The translations under genes and the position numbers were made by a program. Under the pieces are notes generated by a model. The model saw only the letters and a list, made by a program, of their open reading frames with translations, was not told the origin of the DNA and ran no database searches. Positions 43,446-53,094 of a stretch of 64,000 nt of DNA are shown here, in pieces (position 1 is the stretch's first letter; the number at the start of each line of letters is the position of its first letter). The stretch comes from UBA2040 sp002384725. GTDB lineage: Bacteria > Bacteroidota > Bacteroidia > Flavobacteriales_D > Crocinitomicaceae. The stretch lies in contig CAWUXE010000001.1 in the NCBI GenBank assembly GCA_963926475.1, forward strand, positions 1-64,000, written 5' to 3'.

Positions 43446-46400
43446 TTATATTCCTTGTAAGTCGACTTGTCTAATTCCACCGAAGAACTTCAAGACCGTT
43501 TCACCGATTCCTGGTACATCAACATGAATTAGATAAATCCCGCTTGCAATTGGTATACCTATGTTATTGTTCAAATCCCAATCGAGGCTCGTTACCGGGC
43601 TATCTTTCTTGAATGACTTAACTAATTTACCATTGGTTGAATAAATATTAACATTACAAACATCAGGTAAATTCGTGATCTTCACTCTCGTATCCAAACG
43701 ACCTGTTTCATATTCAGAGAATGCATAGTAAGGATTCGGAACAACGTTGATCATTTTAAGAACATCTGTAAGTTCTTCATCACGACCTGTTTTCGTTGAC
43801 AATTCACCCATATCCCAAGAATACATTGGTTTACCATCATTCTTGTTAGATGCTACAAATGATTTGTATTCTTTGTTTACTCGAATTCGAATTCGAACGG
43901 GTGTTTCAATTTTAAACGCAGCTCTATCTGCAGCCATTAATGGGTAACCAATCCAACTCAAACTTGAGTAGAACTGTGTTTTTGCAGTACCACTTCCTGA
44001 TTCTACTGATTCCATTAGGGCAACAACGTCATTGATGTCATTTGTAGCTCCGCTATACGCACTCATATCAAAACCTCCACTCAACAAATTGTTGATTGTA
44101 TTTTGTTTGTGACTGAATACATAAATTGGTTGCATACCTCCAATTTTAGGATTTCCTACTTGGTCGAATCTTCTTGGGCTTGGATTCCAAATCATATCCG
44201 TTCCACCATCACTACCTAGGAAAGAATTTTCTCCAAAGGCCATGTGCAAACGAGCACCAGTTTCTAGATCGATAGCATATCCGGGGAACCAACTTTGTCC
44301 TGTACTTCCCGCTATAATATTACCATTGATGTCTTTACTAGCACTTTTACGCATTGCACCTGGTTTAGCGTCATTAACATTCAATGATGCATCACGACCT
44401 AATTCAAGAACGATACATTTGGTCCATTTCTCTTTATCATTGGTAATAACAATATCAATACTTGGAGAAAATGCAAGACCCGCATTTATTCTACCACCAC
44501 CATTATATGATTCCGGACCTCCAGGATAAACTGGAGTAGGTCTATAGTAAGCGAGCGGCATAAAGTCACACTGATACCCAACCAATCGGTGCGGAGCCAT
44601 TAGACCCTCAGCAATCCTTGTCCATCTTCTGTCTGGATCTTTACCCACTTCATCTTTGTAACAAGCAAGGCTGTTATACGTAGGAACATTAGGAGTTGGA
44701 AATTCAGATTCATCCACAATTCCAGATCGAATCCAATTGCGTGGAGAAAAATCATCCGCATCAGACACATAGGTCAACCACCTTTTAGACGAATCTTTAA
44801 ATAGTATTTCACTCTCTAGTATGGTTGTTGTTTCTGCCGTATTATTTCCTGTTTCATCCTTCTCTTTAAAATAAGGAGTTTGCGAAATTTGCACTGACAC
44901 ACCCCATTGTGGTATTAATTGTTCGTTATCAATACTAATTGCCTTTTCGGATGAAATTGTCTCTAAAAGGTTTCCCCCTTTTGTATCATATCTATTGATC
45001 ACCCATGAAGCCGTATCTGCTGCATTTGAATTTGACGGACTAGGAACAAAATCTGTGAATTTGATTTCAAAATAACCATCAACCAAATTTAATGGATCAA
45101 CTACCTTGATATTAATTGGACCTTTATTTTGCTGGTACTCAGGCTCAGCCATAAATCCTTGGTCCAAAATTCTGGATTCAGTAGAAGAAGTAAATTCTAA
45201 AACTCTACCGCCATTTCCATGACCATCCAATCTTGTGATTTTTGGCGTCATACCGTAATCAGCTAATTGAGATGTTCCACCTAATTCTGGTCTCGGGTTG
45301 TGAGGCACTGCAGCAACGGCCTTAATACCTGTTTTATCAAAACTCAAACGAGAAGCGATATATGGTAATTTTTGACCATCCAATTTCGCTGGATCATTCG
45401 GATCATATTCTTTGAACAGATTGTGTGCATAAGCAATCGCAATATAATAATACGTTTTGTGATTCACCAAAGCTTTATCTCCAATAGCAAATTGGTCTTC
45501 TTTCACCACAAAACTATGTTTGATACCTGTATTTGAACCATTCACTTTTTCAACTGGTGTAGCAAAACCAAGAGCTTCATCATATTCGAAATTTACTAAA
45601 CGATCAATTGGTAATCCAGTTAAATCATTTCCAGCTGCATCTTTTTCAAAGTTCTTGATATCACACTGCGCTACCAAACGAGCTTTCGTTTCATCAGCGA
45701 TATCAGATACACCTGCAGAAGAATTCAACATTTGGAATATTTGATATCCCTCAAATCTGTAGAATCTATCAACACCATCTATAACGATGTTCACTTTGTC
45801 TTCTTGTATATATTCTTCTTCGTAATTGTTCGATCCCAAAGGATTATCTAGCGTAAGAATAATTTCATTTTCCAATTCTTGAATTTTTAATCTCGGCGCG
45901 TCTGGCGGGCTAAGAATTTGGAAACATGCATCAAACAATGCTTGCGCTTTTGTATCAGCAGCTTTCATAGCGGTAATTGAACTAGCAACCCCGGCATTTC
46001 CTCTACCGTATACAATTCCAACCGTAATATTGTTTACTGCCCCTGGCTTCAAGGTAAATGGTCCAGCTGCTTGAACAAAACGACGGTCACCTGGTCCGTT
46101 TACAGCTGAATTTTCAACCCAACTTGCTCCACCTGGATCAATTCCACCTGTTCCCCAATTTAATGGATCTGAATCTCCTGGGAAAACGTAATCTGTTTCT
46201 GTTGTTGTCGTTCCAGTAGCAAAACCGTCACCTCCATAGAAAATCTCATTTCCATTTGCCCATTTACCCTCCATATAATTGTAGTACTGAGGAGCACTTG
46301 ATGGATCTGAAACTGCAGCAGCCGCTCCATTTGTAAAATAGGTAAATCGACGCATTCCGAAACGTTCGTTATCGATCAATCCATCTGAGTAACCTGTACC

Positions 46401-47699
46401 AATTCCTCGGTAAACAATACCATTACTATCTATGGCATTTAAAATTGGAGGAGCAATATAAAATCCTGTATTCGAATCCAAAACTGGACCTGGATTATCA
46501 AATCCGTCCGCATCCAAGTATGGTCCTTCAAAAAAGTCAACTCCAATAGCAGGAGGATTTGCTCCATATCCAGTTGCTCCACCGGATGTTGCATCCACTT
46601 CCAATCCATTATAACAGAAACCTAGTCCTCTAGAGACATCACAACCAACATAATCATCAGAATAGTTTCCTAAATCTGGATCTAGCCATTTGGCAAAGTA
46701 AGTATCAAACAAAGTTTGTGTTCCCCTATTGATCAACTCGTAGTTATAGAATGTCATACGGTTAACTTCATCATTCGTAGCAAAACTAAACGCCTGTGCA
46801 CGAATTTCCATACCGATTGGATCACCACCTGTTTCCGTGTGAATGTTTCCTTTATCATTGAATACCCACCAGTGTGTTTCATCACCAAAAAGAGTTACTC
46901 TTCTATCGATTCCGCATTTAACATCGTCATTTCCTAAAATATCATCATACCAAGGATAATCTCCTTGCGCCATTGGGTCATATGCTCCATCAGCTCCAGC
47001 GATTGGACTTTCATTATCATAAAAAGGTGCTAAATAAAAATCTTGTCCTAAGCCTACGTCACCGTGAGCTGGCCAGTTCATAATTCTATTTAATACCTCG
47101 TTTGATGGTGAAGGAACTGGCTCCGTTGTAATTCCATTTGTGAAATCCCACCAGTTTTTAAAGTTGATCACCTCACCTTTACGTATGGTGAAAAATTTAT
47201 CATATGCCACACATTGATCTGGTTGAATATCAGCAGGACCGAAATCTCTGACTGTATTATCACCTGAAGGTTGAGCTGGATCGTAATTTCCAGTTCCTGC
47301 ATTCACTGTCAAAGGACCTGACCAAAAATCATTTCCTAATTGACGGAATCGAACAGCGGCCAGCTTCAATTGTCCATTGGCATCAACTCCACCCATCCAT
47401 AATGAACCGGCAAAAATCGCTTTCAATCCACTTCCTTTTGGAATTTCATAACCAGCAACCCCACCACTTGCAGGATTTTGGAATAAACGTCCACCTTGCT
47501 GCAAGAATGCGCTTACATCATTGAAACTCATCATTAAAGACTGAGAGGACGGCACACAATTCGCAGCTTTATTAGCGATTGAAGACGGCGACGTCTTTTT
47601 ACCTGAGGTTTTGTCTCTTACATCTTCTATTGCAAAACTCGCATTGCTGGCTAAAAAAGCCAATGCAATTAGCAAAGATTTAATTGAAACATTTTTCAT
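43446..47699 (-). CDS. Giant exported protein with T9SS/FlgD-like C-terminal domain
   Basis: A 1417-residue exported protein (signal peptide to about residue 23, SFA). I do not recognise its main domains. It has many Gly/Asp/Asn-rich turns (GGVDANGQLKLAAVRFRQLG, YELINRGTQTLFDTYFAKW, DPDLGNYSDDYVGCD), a fibronectin-like centre, and late bacterial Ig-like strands. The C-terminus is a T9SS/FlgD-type module: NVVPNPYYAFSEYE, VNIYSTNGKLVKSF, GIPIASGIYLIHVDV. It lies 20 bases downstream of a TonB-dependent receptor gene and just ahead of a PorV-family gene, all on one strand. Likely a surface-attached binding or scaffold protein working with that receptor. Confidence 0.75.
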   Translation of the reverse strand: MKNVSIKSLLIALAFLASNASFAIEDVRDKTSGKKTSPSSIANKAANCVPSSQSLMMSFNDVSAFLQQGGRLFQNPASGGVAGYEIPKGSGLKAIFAGSLWMGGVDANGQLKLAAVRFRQLGNDFWSGPLTVNAGTGNYDPAQPSGDNTVRDFGPADIQPDQCVAYDKFFTIRKGEVINFKNWWDFTNGITTEPVPSPSNEVLNRIMNWPAHGDVGLGQDFYLAPFYDNESPIAGADGAYDPMAQGDYPWYDDILGNDDVKCGIDRRVTLFGDETHWWVFNDKGNIHTETGGDPIGMEIRAQAFSFATNDEVNRMTFYNYELINRGTQTLFDTYFAKWLDPDLGNYSDDYVGCDVSRGLGFCYNGLEVDATSGGATGYGANPPAIGVDFFEGPYLDADGFDNPGPVLDSNTGFYIAPPILNAIDSNGIVYRGIGTGYSDGLIDNERFGMRRFTYFTNGAAAAVSDPSSAPQYYNYMEGKWANGNEIFYGGDGFATGTTTTETDYVFPGDSDPLNWGTGGIDPGGASWVENSAVNGPGDRRFVQAAGPFTLKPGAVNNITVGIVYGRGNAGVASSITAMKAADTKAQALFDACFQILSPPDAPRLKIQELENEIILTLDNPLGSNNYEEEYIQEDKVNIVIDGVDRFYRFEGYQIFQMLNSSAGVSDIADETKARLVAQCDIKNFEKDAAGNDLTGLPIDRLVNFEYDEALGFATPVEKVNGSNTGIKHSFVVKEDQFAIGDKALVNHKTYYYIAIAYAHNLFKEYDPNDPAKLDGQKLPYIASRLSFDKTGIKAVAAVPHNPRPELGGTSQLADYGMTPKITRLDGHGNGGRVLEFTSSTESRILDQGFMAEPEYQQNKGPINIKVVDPLNLVDGYFEIKFTDFVPSPSNSNAADTASWVINRYDTKGGNLLETISSEKAISIDNEQLIPQWGVSVQISQTPYFKEKDETGNNTAETTTILESEILFKDSSKRWLTYVSDADDFSPRNWIRSGIVDESEFPTPNVPTYNSLACYKDEVGKDPDRRWTRIAEGLMAPHRLVGYQCDFMPLAYYRPTPVYPGGPESYNGGGRINAGLAFSPSIDIVITNDKEKWTKCIVLELGRDASLNVNDAKPGAMRKSASKDINGNIIAGSTGQSWFPGYAIDLETGARLHMAFGENSFLGSDGGTDMIWNPSPRRFDQVGNPKIGGMQPIYVFSHKQNTINNLLSGGFDMSAYSGATNDINDVVALMESVESGSGTAKTQFYSSLSWIGYPLMAADRAAFKIETPVRIRIRVNKEYKSFVASNKNDGKPMYSWDMGELSTKTGRDEELTDVLKMINVVPNPYYAFSEYETGRLDTRVKITNLPDVCNVNIYSTNGKLVKSFKKDSPVTSLDWDLNNNIGIPIASGIYLIHVDVPGIGETVLKFFGGIRQVDLQGI

Positions 47700-47719
47700 A
47701 TTCTTTATTCTTAAATTAA

Positions 47720-50700
47720 TTAAAAGTCAAATTTCACACCTAATCTTATTGTTCTCGGAACAGAAATGTTACCTGCATTCTGAACTTTTATCGTGTAGTA
47801 GTCTCTAAACGATTGTTCATCTGTTTGATTCTGAATAGAAGCTTGACTAGCCGCAGCCGCAAGATATCCATCATCATCCCAGTTTCCAGTTGCACGGTAA
47901 ACACTCAAACGGTTGAACTGATTCAACAAGTTTGTTGCTCTTACATATACATTCAAGAAAACAGCTTTTTTCTTTCCTTCTTCTTTACCCATCTTCAAAT
48001 TGAAGGTTCTATCCAACTGCATATCCAATCTATACGACCATGGCAAACGAGATCCGTTTGTCGTTCCATCCAATCCTGAATATTGAGGTGAGAACTGAAC
48101 AGCGTTCGTAATAAACGTTTGTGCCGAATAAGGAGCTCCAGAATAAATATTTGAGAAAATATTCAATCCTGTATTTTCGAATAAATTGAATCCTTTAACG
48201 ATTGGACCGTTGTAATCTTTTCCTTCACCATATCGATAATCAACCGTTACCGCAAAAGCATGCCGTTGGTCAAAGCTGTATGGGAAAATCGCTCTTAAGT
48301 TAGGAACACCGGCATTAATTAATCCTGTTGCAGAAGTTGCATTTGAACCTGTACCATCTGCAAATTGCAATGTGTAGTTGGCAGTGATACGAACATTACC
48401 TGTTCTTCTTAAGTCATAAGCTATCGTCATTCCTTTTACTGTTCCAAAATCACGGTTACCGAATGAACGATAAGTAACAGGGTAGGCACCATTATAGCTT
48501 AAGATTTGCACGTTATCTCTTTGTTCACGATAAAAGGCAGATATTTTCAAAGAAGACGTTTTCGACAATACTTGTTGGAATCCAATCTCGTAATCGATCG
48601 TTTTCTCAGGTCTCAAGTTCGGGTTATCTAAAATTGTATTACGTGTCTCTAAGAATTGGTAATCGTAAGGATTAAAACGTGCATTTGACGTAGGACGTTT
48701 CGTCAAGATATCATAGTGAGCAAAGAAAGATGATTCGTCAGACACAGGGAAAGAGAATGCGATTCTTGGCATTACGTTGAATTGCGGTTTGTAGTCACTA
48801 AATGCGCTCGCTTTTGGTGTTTGTTGATTTGCATCAATTAACCATGGAGCAATTCCATTTGCTGCTTCGATAGTGGCAGGGCCATTAACCTCGGTACCAT
48901 TTGCATCGTAAAACTGTTGTCCATTTCTAAAACCATTAATTGCAGTTGGATTAGCAACGTCATTTACATATACAGTATAATCATCACCCATAGAACCAGG
49001 AATGTTTACCCACCCATAAGTGCTTGGATTCGATGATGCAAGTTGTTTTGCTTGTTGAACATTATTAGCTTCATACAATAAATAAGGATCTTTCAAAACA
49101 GGCTGATTGGCATCGAATCTATCTACACGTACACCAACATTAAATACTAAATCTTTGAAAGCAAATTTATCCATCACATATCCTGATATATAAATAGGCT
49201 GGAAAGCACCTACAAATCTTTCGTAATTTCCGTTATCATCAAATTTATTAAAGTAGTCGTTTATGTTTGTTCTTCCACTGACTTTGTTTCCAATATGGTC
49301 GTATCCATAATAAGATATAAATGAATTTCCTGAATTCAACAATTCATCAGGTGAGAACATGTCCAATTGGAAAATCTCCGGATTGTATTGATCAATATCG
49401 ACAAAGTCATTTCCAGCTGGATTCAATCCTAATTTTTGACGTAAGCTATAATCAAAGAAAGCTTGATTATCTAGAATTGCGTTTCCATTAAAGTCCTGCA
49501 ATCCACCTTGACCTCCGTAACTTCCAGAACCAGATGTGCTAGCATAACCTGTATTCAATCTGTCATATGTAATTGACTTGAATGATCCTGAATCACGAAC
49601 AACACCACTATTCAAATCTAACTCACGAATATGGAAGTTTGCCAATTGACGAGCAACTTGCCAGATACCAATCGGTCCTGCATCACCACTGCCCCATCCT
49701 CGGTCCCAACGTTGTTCGAACTCAAACCCTAATGATAATGAGTGATCGCCAATGTTTGCAGAGCCAGAACCAGTAACACGGAATTGATCATTTTCTGATT
49801 TTCCAAATGCGTTATATGGCGTACCAATATTGTTCCAAATACTGTACACACTTCCTGGAGCGTCACCATTTCTCAAAGCATTACCAGCGGCGATTTGTGT
49901 CAAATTTGAATAATTTCCTTCTGGATTGTCCGCGTATATATCGTAGTACTGCGAAGTAATTGCCGCAAGAGAAGAGTTTAAAACTGACGGGGTAAAATCT
50001 ACTACCACATCTCTAAATCCATCATGATCATATCTCTGCAATGAATCGTTGAATGAATAAGAAGGTCGTCTTGTAGTAGTAAATGTTCCTACGTGACCAT
50101 AATTAAAGATATTGTATTCGTGATTTGAATCGAAAAAATTCTGTTTTGATTTGGAATAATCAACCATCAAGGAATAGAATGCACTTTTAATTTTTGAAGC
50201 ATTACCTTCTTCACCACTGTTGGAGAAACGTTGTGTCAATCGACCAAAGACTCTCCAGTCTAAACTTCTAACGTCTCCGTAATTTTCAAAATTCATTAAT
50301 GAACCTGCATAACTTGTTGCTTTAGAATTGTTCAAGTTTAATGAACCTCCAAAAGTTAAATTGACACTTGGTCCAGTATTTACATCAATTTTTCCTTGAG
50401 CAGACAAAACACCATTTGCAGCGTTCATTCTTGTTTTTGTTTGTTCGAAATCACTGTTTCTTAAAAACAATGCATTGTGAAATGTTCCTTGTCCAGAAGC
50501 CGTAGGACGAATTGGGTTCGCCAATAAATCTTCACGCGCTTCTTTCGTAATTCTCCACTGTCCTCCATTTGCATATGGACGCGGATCTTGTTGTCTTGTA
50601 TAATTGGCAGAAATCAAAAATCCTAAACGCGGTTTTGTTTTCTTTCCAGTTGAATCTTTTTGCATCCAAAGTGGACCGGACAACATTCCTTCCACCAGAT

Positions 50701-51511
50701 TGTAAGCATATGAATCAAGACCATACGCCTTACCATCATATCCAACTGAATCTTTTCCTTTCAAGTAAATTCCAGAAGATACGGCTTCAATACTTCCGAA
50801 GTACACTGAACTCGGTCCTCTTGTCGTTACCGAAATAATACCTCCAGTTGCATCACCATAATTTGCAGGTAAACCACCTGTAATTACTGTTACCTCCTCA
50901 ATTGCTGACTTGGGAAGATTTGACGAACCTCGCACTTTAATACCGTCTATATAATAGAATGTACCATCTTCACGAGAACCACGAACACTAATTCCTCCGC
51001 CTTCTTGTGAATTTACACCTCCTACTGTTGACGCAACTCCAGCTGCTGAACGAACCGGCAACCTAGCGATATCTTCACGAGTAACCGTTGCTCCCGAAGC
51101 TCCACCATCTTTATCAATCAATGGAACGCGATAAGCGATTACTTGAACTTCAGCTAAATCAACTACATCTTTTGCTTTTGATAAGGCGATATTATCTAAG
51201 AATGTGATTTTTTCAGATGAAATAATAACTCCCGTTTGAGAAATTGATTTAAATCCTTCTGTTTCATTCTTAATTAATACGTCGTATGAACCAGCCGCAA
51301 CTGAATTAATTTGAAATTTTCCATCAAAATCTGTGTTTGCCCCTGCTTTTACACTACCATTTAAGGTAAGGAGGACTTTACAAAATGGAATCGGTTCCTT
51401 CGTATCGGCATCGATGACTGAACCCTTCAGCGACCCTAGCCCGACCTGCGCGTATGCAGAAGTCACTGTAACTAAGAAGCTTACAAGAAGTATGGTAATA
51501 TTCCGTAACAT
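47720..51511 (-). CDS. TonB-dependent outer-membrane receptor with CarboxypepD-regulatory-like domain
   Basis: A 1263-residue receptor. It has a signal peptide (about residues 1-21, AYAQ) and a CarboxypepD_reg-like domain (about 25-110: LGSLKGSVIDADTKEPIPFCKVLL). The plug follows (about 130-235: VTREDIARLPVRSAAGVASTVGG, then GGLPANYGDATGGIISVTTRG), then a 22-strand-type barrel (MNPNLRPEKTIDYEIGFQ-like segment near 975) that ends in an aromatic residue (LGVKFDF). It imports a large substrate using TonB energy. The absence of a SusD-like partner and the presence of a giant T9SS protein downstream set it apart from SusCD glycan systems. Ligand unknown. Confidence 0.9.
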   Translation of the reverse strand: MLRNITILLVSFLVTVTSAYAQVGLGSLKGSVIDADTKEPIPFCKVLLTLNGSVKAGANTDFDGKFQINSVAAGSYDVLIKNETEGFKSISQTGVIISSEKITFLDNIALSKAKDVVDLAEVQVIAYRVPLIDKDGGASGATVTREDIARLPVRSAAGVASTVGGVNSQEGGGISVRGSREDGTFYYIDGIKVRGSSNLPKSAIEEVTVITGGLPANYGDATGGIISVTTRGPSSVYFGSIEAVSSGIYLKGKDSVGYDGKAYGLDSYAYNLVEGMLSGPLWMQKDSTGKKTKPRLGFLISANYTRQQDPRPYANGGQWRITKEAREDLLANPIRPTASGQGTFHNALFLRNSDFEQTKTRMNAANGVLSAQGKIDVNTGPSVNLTFGGSLNLNNSKATSYAGSLMNFENYGDVRSLDWRVFGRLTQRFSNSGEEGNASKIKSAFYSLMVDYSKSKQNFFDSNHEYNIFNYGHVGTFTTTRRPSYSFNDSLQRYDHDGFRDVVVDFTPSVLNSSLAAITSQYYDIYADNPEGNYSNLTQIAAGNALRNGDAPGSVYSIWNNIGTPYNAFGKSENDQFRVTGSGSANIGDHSLSLGFEFEQRWDRGWGSGDAGPIGIWQVARQLANFHIRELDLNSGVVRDSGSFKSITYDRLNTGYASTSGSGSYGGQGGLQDFNGNAILDNQAFFDYSLRQKLGLNPAGNDFVDIDQYNPEIFQLDMFSPDELLNSGNSFISYYGYDHIGNKVSGRTNINDYFNKFDDNGNYERFVGAFQPIYISGYVMDKFAFKDLVFNVGVRVDRFDANQPVLKDPYLLYEANNVQQAKQLASSNPSTYGWVNIPGSMGDDYTVYVNDVANPTAINGFRNGQQFYDANGTEVNGPATIEAANGIAPWLIDANQQTPKASAFSDYKPQFNVMPRIAFSFPVSDESSFFAHYDILTKRPTSNARFNPYDYQFLETRNTILDNPNLRPEKTIDYEIGFQQVLSKTSSLKISAFYREQRDNVQILSYNGAYPVTYRSFGNRDFGTVKGMTIAYDLRRTGNVRITANYTLQFADGTGSNATSATGLINAGVPNLRAIFPYSFDQRHAFAVTVDYRYGEGKDYNGPIVKGFNLFENTGLNIFSNIYSGAPYSAQTFITNAVQFSPQYSGLDGTTNGSRLPWSYRLDMQLDRTFNLKMGKEEGKKKAVFLNVYVRATNLLNQFNRLSVYRATGNWDDDGYLAAAASQASIQNQTDEQSFRDYYTIKVQNAGNISVPRTIRLGVKFDF

Positions 51512-51727
51512 ATATACTTATTATTAGTTTTAACTTTTTTTGTACAAGAAGTCGTAAATATAGATAAATTATGGTTTTCTAATGGGTCCCAAATTAATAT
51601 TTAATATGATTTCTTCACATTATTTTAACAAAAATAGAAATCCAAAGGCAGAATCAACCTATGATTAATTTCAATTTTGATCACATTTATACAAGTCTAC
51701 TTCGATTTCAATGCTCATTTAATTCCT

Positions 51728-51735
51728 TACTTTTG
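51728..51735 (+). promoter_or_regulatory. Candidate -7 promoter element for the phosphopantetheinyl transferase gene
   Basis: TACTTTTG ends 10 bases before the ATG at 51746 and lies downstream of an earlier in-frame ATG (51677), which argues for the later start. Confidence 0.45.
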
Positions 51736-51745
51736 TTCCAGACAT

Positions 51746-52372
51746 ATGGTATTATCTAATATACACTCCATTAAGATCAATTCTGAGACAGAAGTCTTTC
51801 TACTTTCATATGATTCATTTATTATTGAGGACTACTTGGACTCCTTAACCGAAAAAGAAATTTTAAAATTAAATTCAATTGGCCATAAAACTAGGAAAGA
51901 AGAATTTGTAGCGACCCGAATCTTAAGAACTGAAATTGTTGGCAAAAAGGAAATACAATACTCTGGAATTGGAGCACCCTATTTTAATGATCGCCAATTC
52001 ATTTCTATATCGCATACCACAGAGATAGTTGGATTAGCTATTTCTACTTATAAGGTTGGATTCGACTTAGAACCTATTCGAGATAAAGCCAAAAGATTGA
52101 AAGGGAAATTCTTGCACGATGATGAAATCATTGCACTTCAAATCGAAAGTGACCTTGAAATGACTACTGCTTGGTCGATGAAAGAAAGTTTGTACAAATT
52201 GGCAGGCAGAAAAAAGATAATTTTTAAAGATGAACTTCGACTGGTTAAAAATGAAAAGGATTGGTCTGGGATTATTTATAATGAAAAGGAATCTATCCAC
52301 ACCAAAATGAAAACCTTTCATTCGGGAAACAATGTGTTGACCATAAATTCGGAACCCATTGAAATTAAATAG
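51746..52372 (+). CDS. 4'-phosphopantetheinyl transferase family protein
   Basis: A 208-residue Sfp/AcpS-superfamily enzyme that loads the phosphopantetheine arm onto carrier proteins. The signature parts are present: ISISHTTEIVGLAIS (His), VGFDLEPIRDKAKRL with the Mg-binding Asp/Glu, and the WSMKESLYKLAGRK lysine motif. The ATG at 51746 (MVLSNIHSI) is preferred because a promoter element lies between it and the longer start. Its 3' end overlaps the following GGGP synthase pseudogene by 14 bases, so the two once formed an operon. Which carrier protein it serves cannot be told. Confidence 0.85.
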   Translation: MVLSNIHSIKINSETEVFLLSYDSFIIEDYLDSLTEKEILKLNSIGHKTRKEEFVATRILRTEIVGKKEIQYSGIGAPYFNDRQFISISHTTEIVGLAISTYKVGFDLEPIRDKAKRLKGKFLHDDEIIALQIESDLEMTTAWSMKESLYKLAGRKKIIFKDELRLVKNEKDWSGIIYNEKESIHTKMKTFHSGNNVLTINSEPIEIK

Positions 52373-53094
52373 TGCTATAAAGAGGGGGGTACTTTCTGAA
52401 AAAGGTCAAATAGCGTTTTTAATCGATCCTGATAAATTTGATTTCGATTCGGCTCAAGATTTTATTCAAAAGATAATATTTTCAAAAATTGATTATTTAT
52501 TTATTGGAGGCAGTACAGTAAAAAGGGAAGATTTGGAACGTGTCGTTGAAATTTTCAGCGGAAGAATATCTATTCCAATTGTTTTATTCCCTGGTGATGT
52601 CTATCAGATTTCAGAAAAAGCGGACGCCCTACTCTATCTTAGCGTGCTATCGGGAAGAAATCCTGATTATTTGATTGGGCAACATACCCGAACAGCAAAA
52701 GAAATTTCGGAAATGGACATTGAGATTATCCCAACAGCATATTTACTCATCGATGGTGGTAATTCGAGTGCTGTGGCTTATGTTAGGCAGACTGCGCCTA
52801 TGCCATCAAATCAATTTAATTGAAAGCACCGTTCTAGCTGGAATTCTCCAGGGTAAAAGCTTGATATATTTGGATGCTGACAGTGGCGCGAAGGACATAG
52901 TTTCGGTTGAAATTTTTTCGAAATGCGCGCAGCACGAGATGCCTATTATTGTTGGGTGAGGAATTCGATCCACAGAAGAGATAAACGAAGCTAAAAATGC
53001 TGGTGCTAACGTGATTGTTATTGGTAATTATACCGAAGATAATGTGGATTTTCTTTTGGATATCGCCCAGTTTTGGACCTCTCAGTTACATTAA
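52359..53094 (+). pseudogene. Geranylgeranylglyceryl/heptaprenylglyceryl phosphate synthase gene, frameshifted and interrupted
   Basis: The fragments spell one GGGP synthase (TIM-barrel prenyltransferase making archaeal-type ether lipid precursors, also found in Bacteroidota). The first frame carries FLIDPDKFDFD, FIGGSTVKREDLE, VLFPGD and LSGRNPDYLIGQH, then stops soon after AYVRQTAPMP. A shift by one base near 52808-52822 continues it as TVLAGILQGKSLIYLDADSGAKD. In that frame TGA (52957-52959) replaces a Gly codon in the phosphate-binding VGGGIRS, after which it reads GIRSTEEINEAKNAGANVIVIGN to TAA at 53092-53094. One frameshift plus one nonsense codon in a catalytic loop make it inactive. 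TTG start at 52359. Confidence 0.85.
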
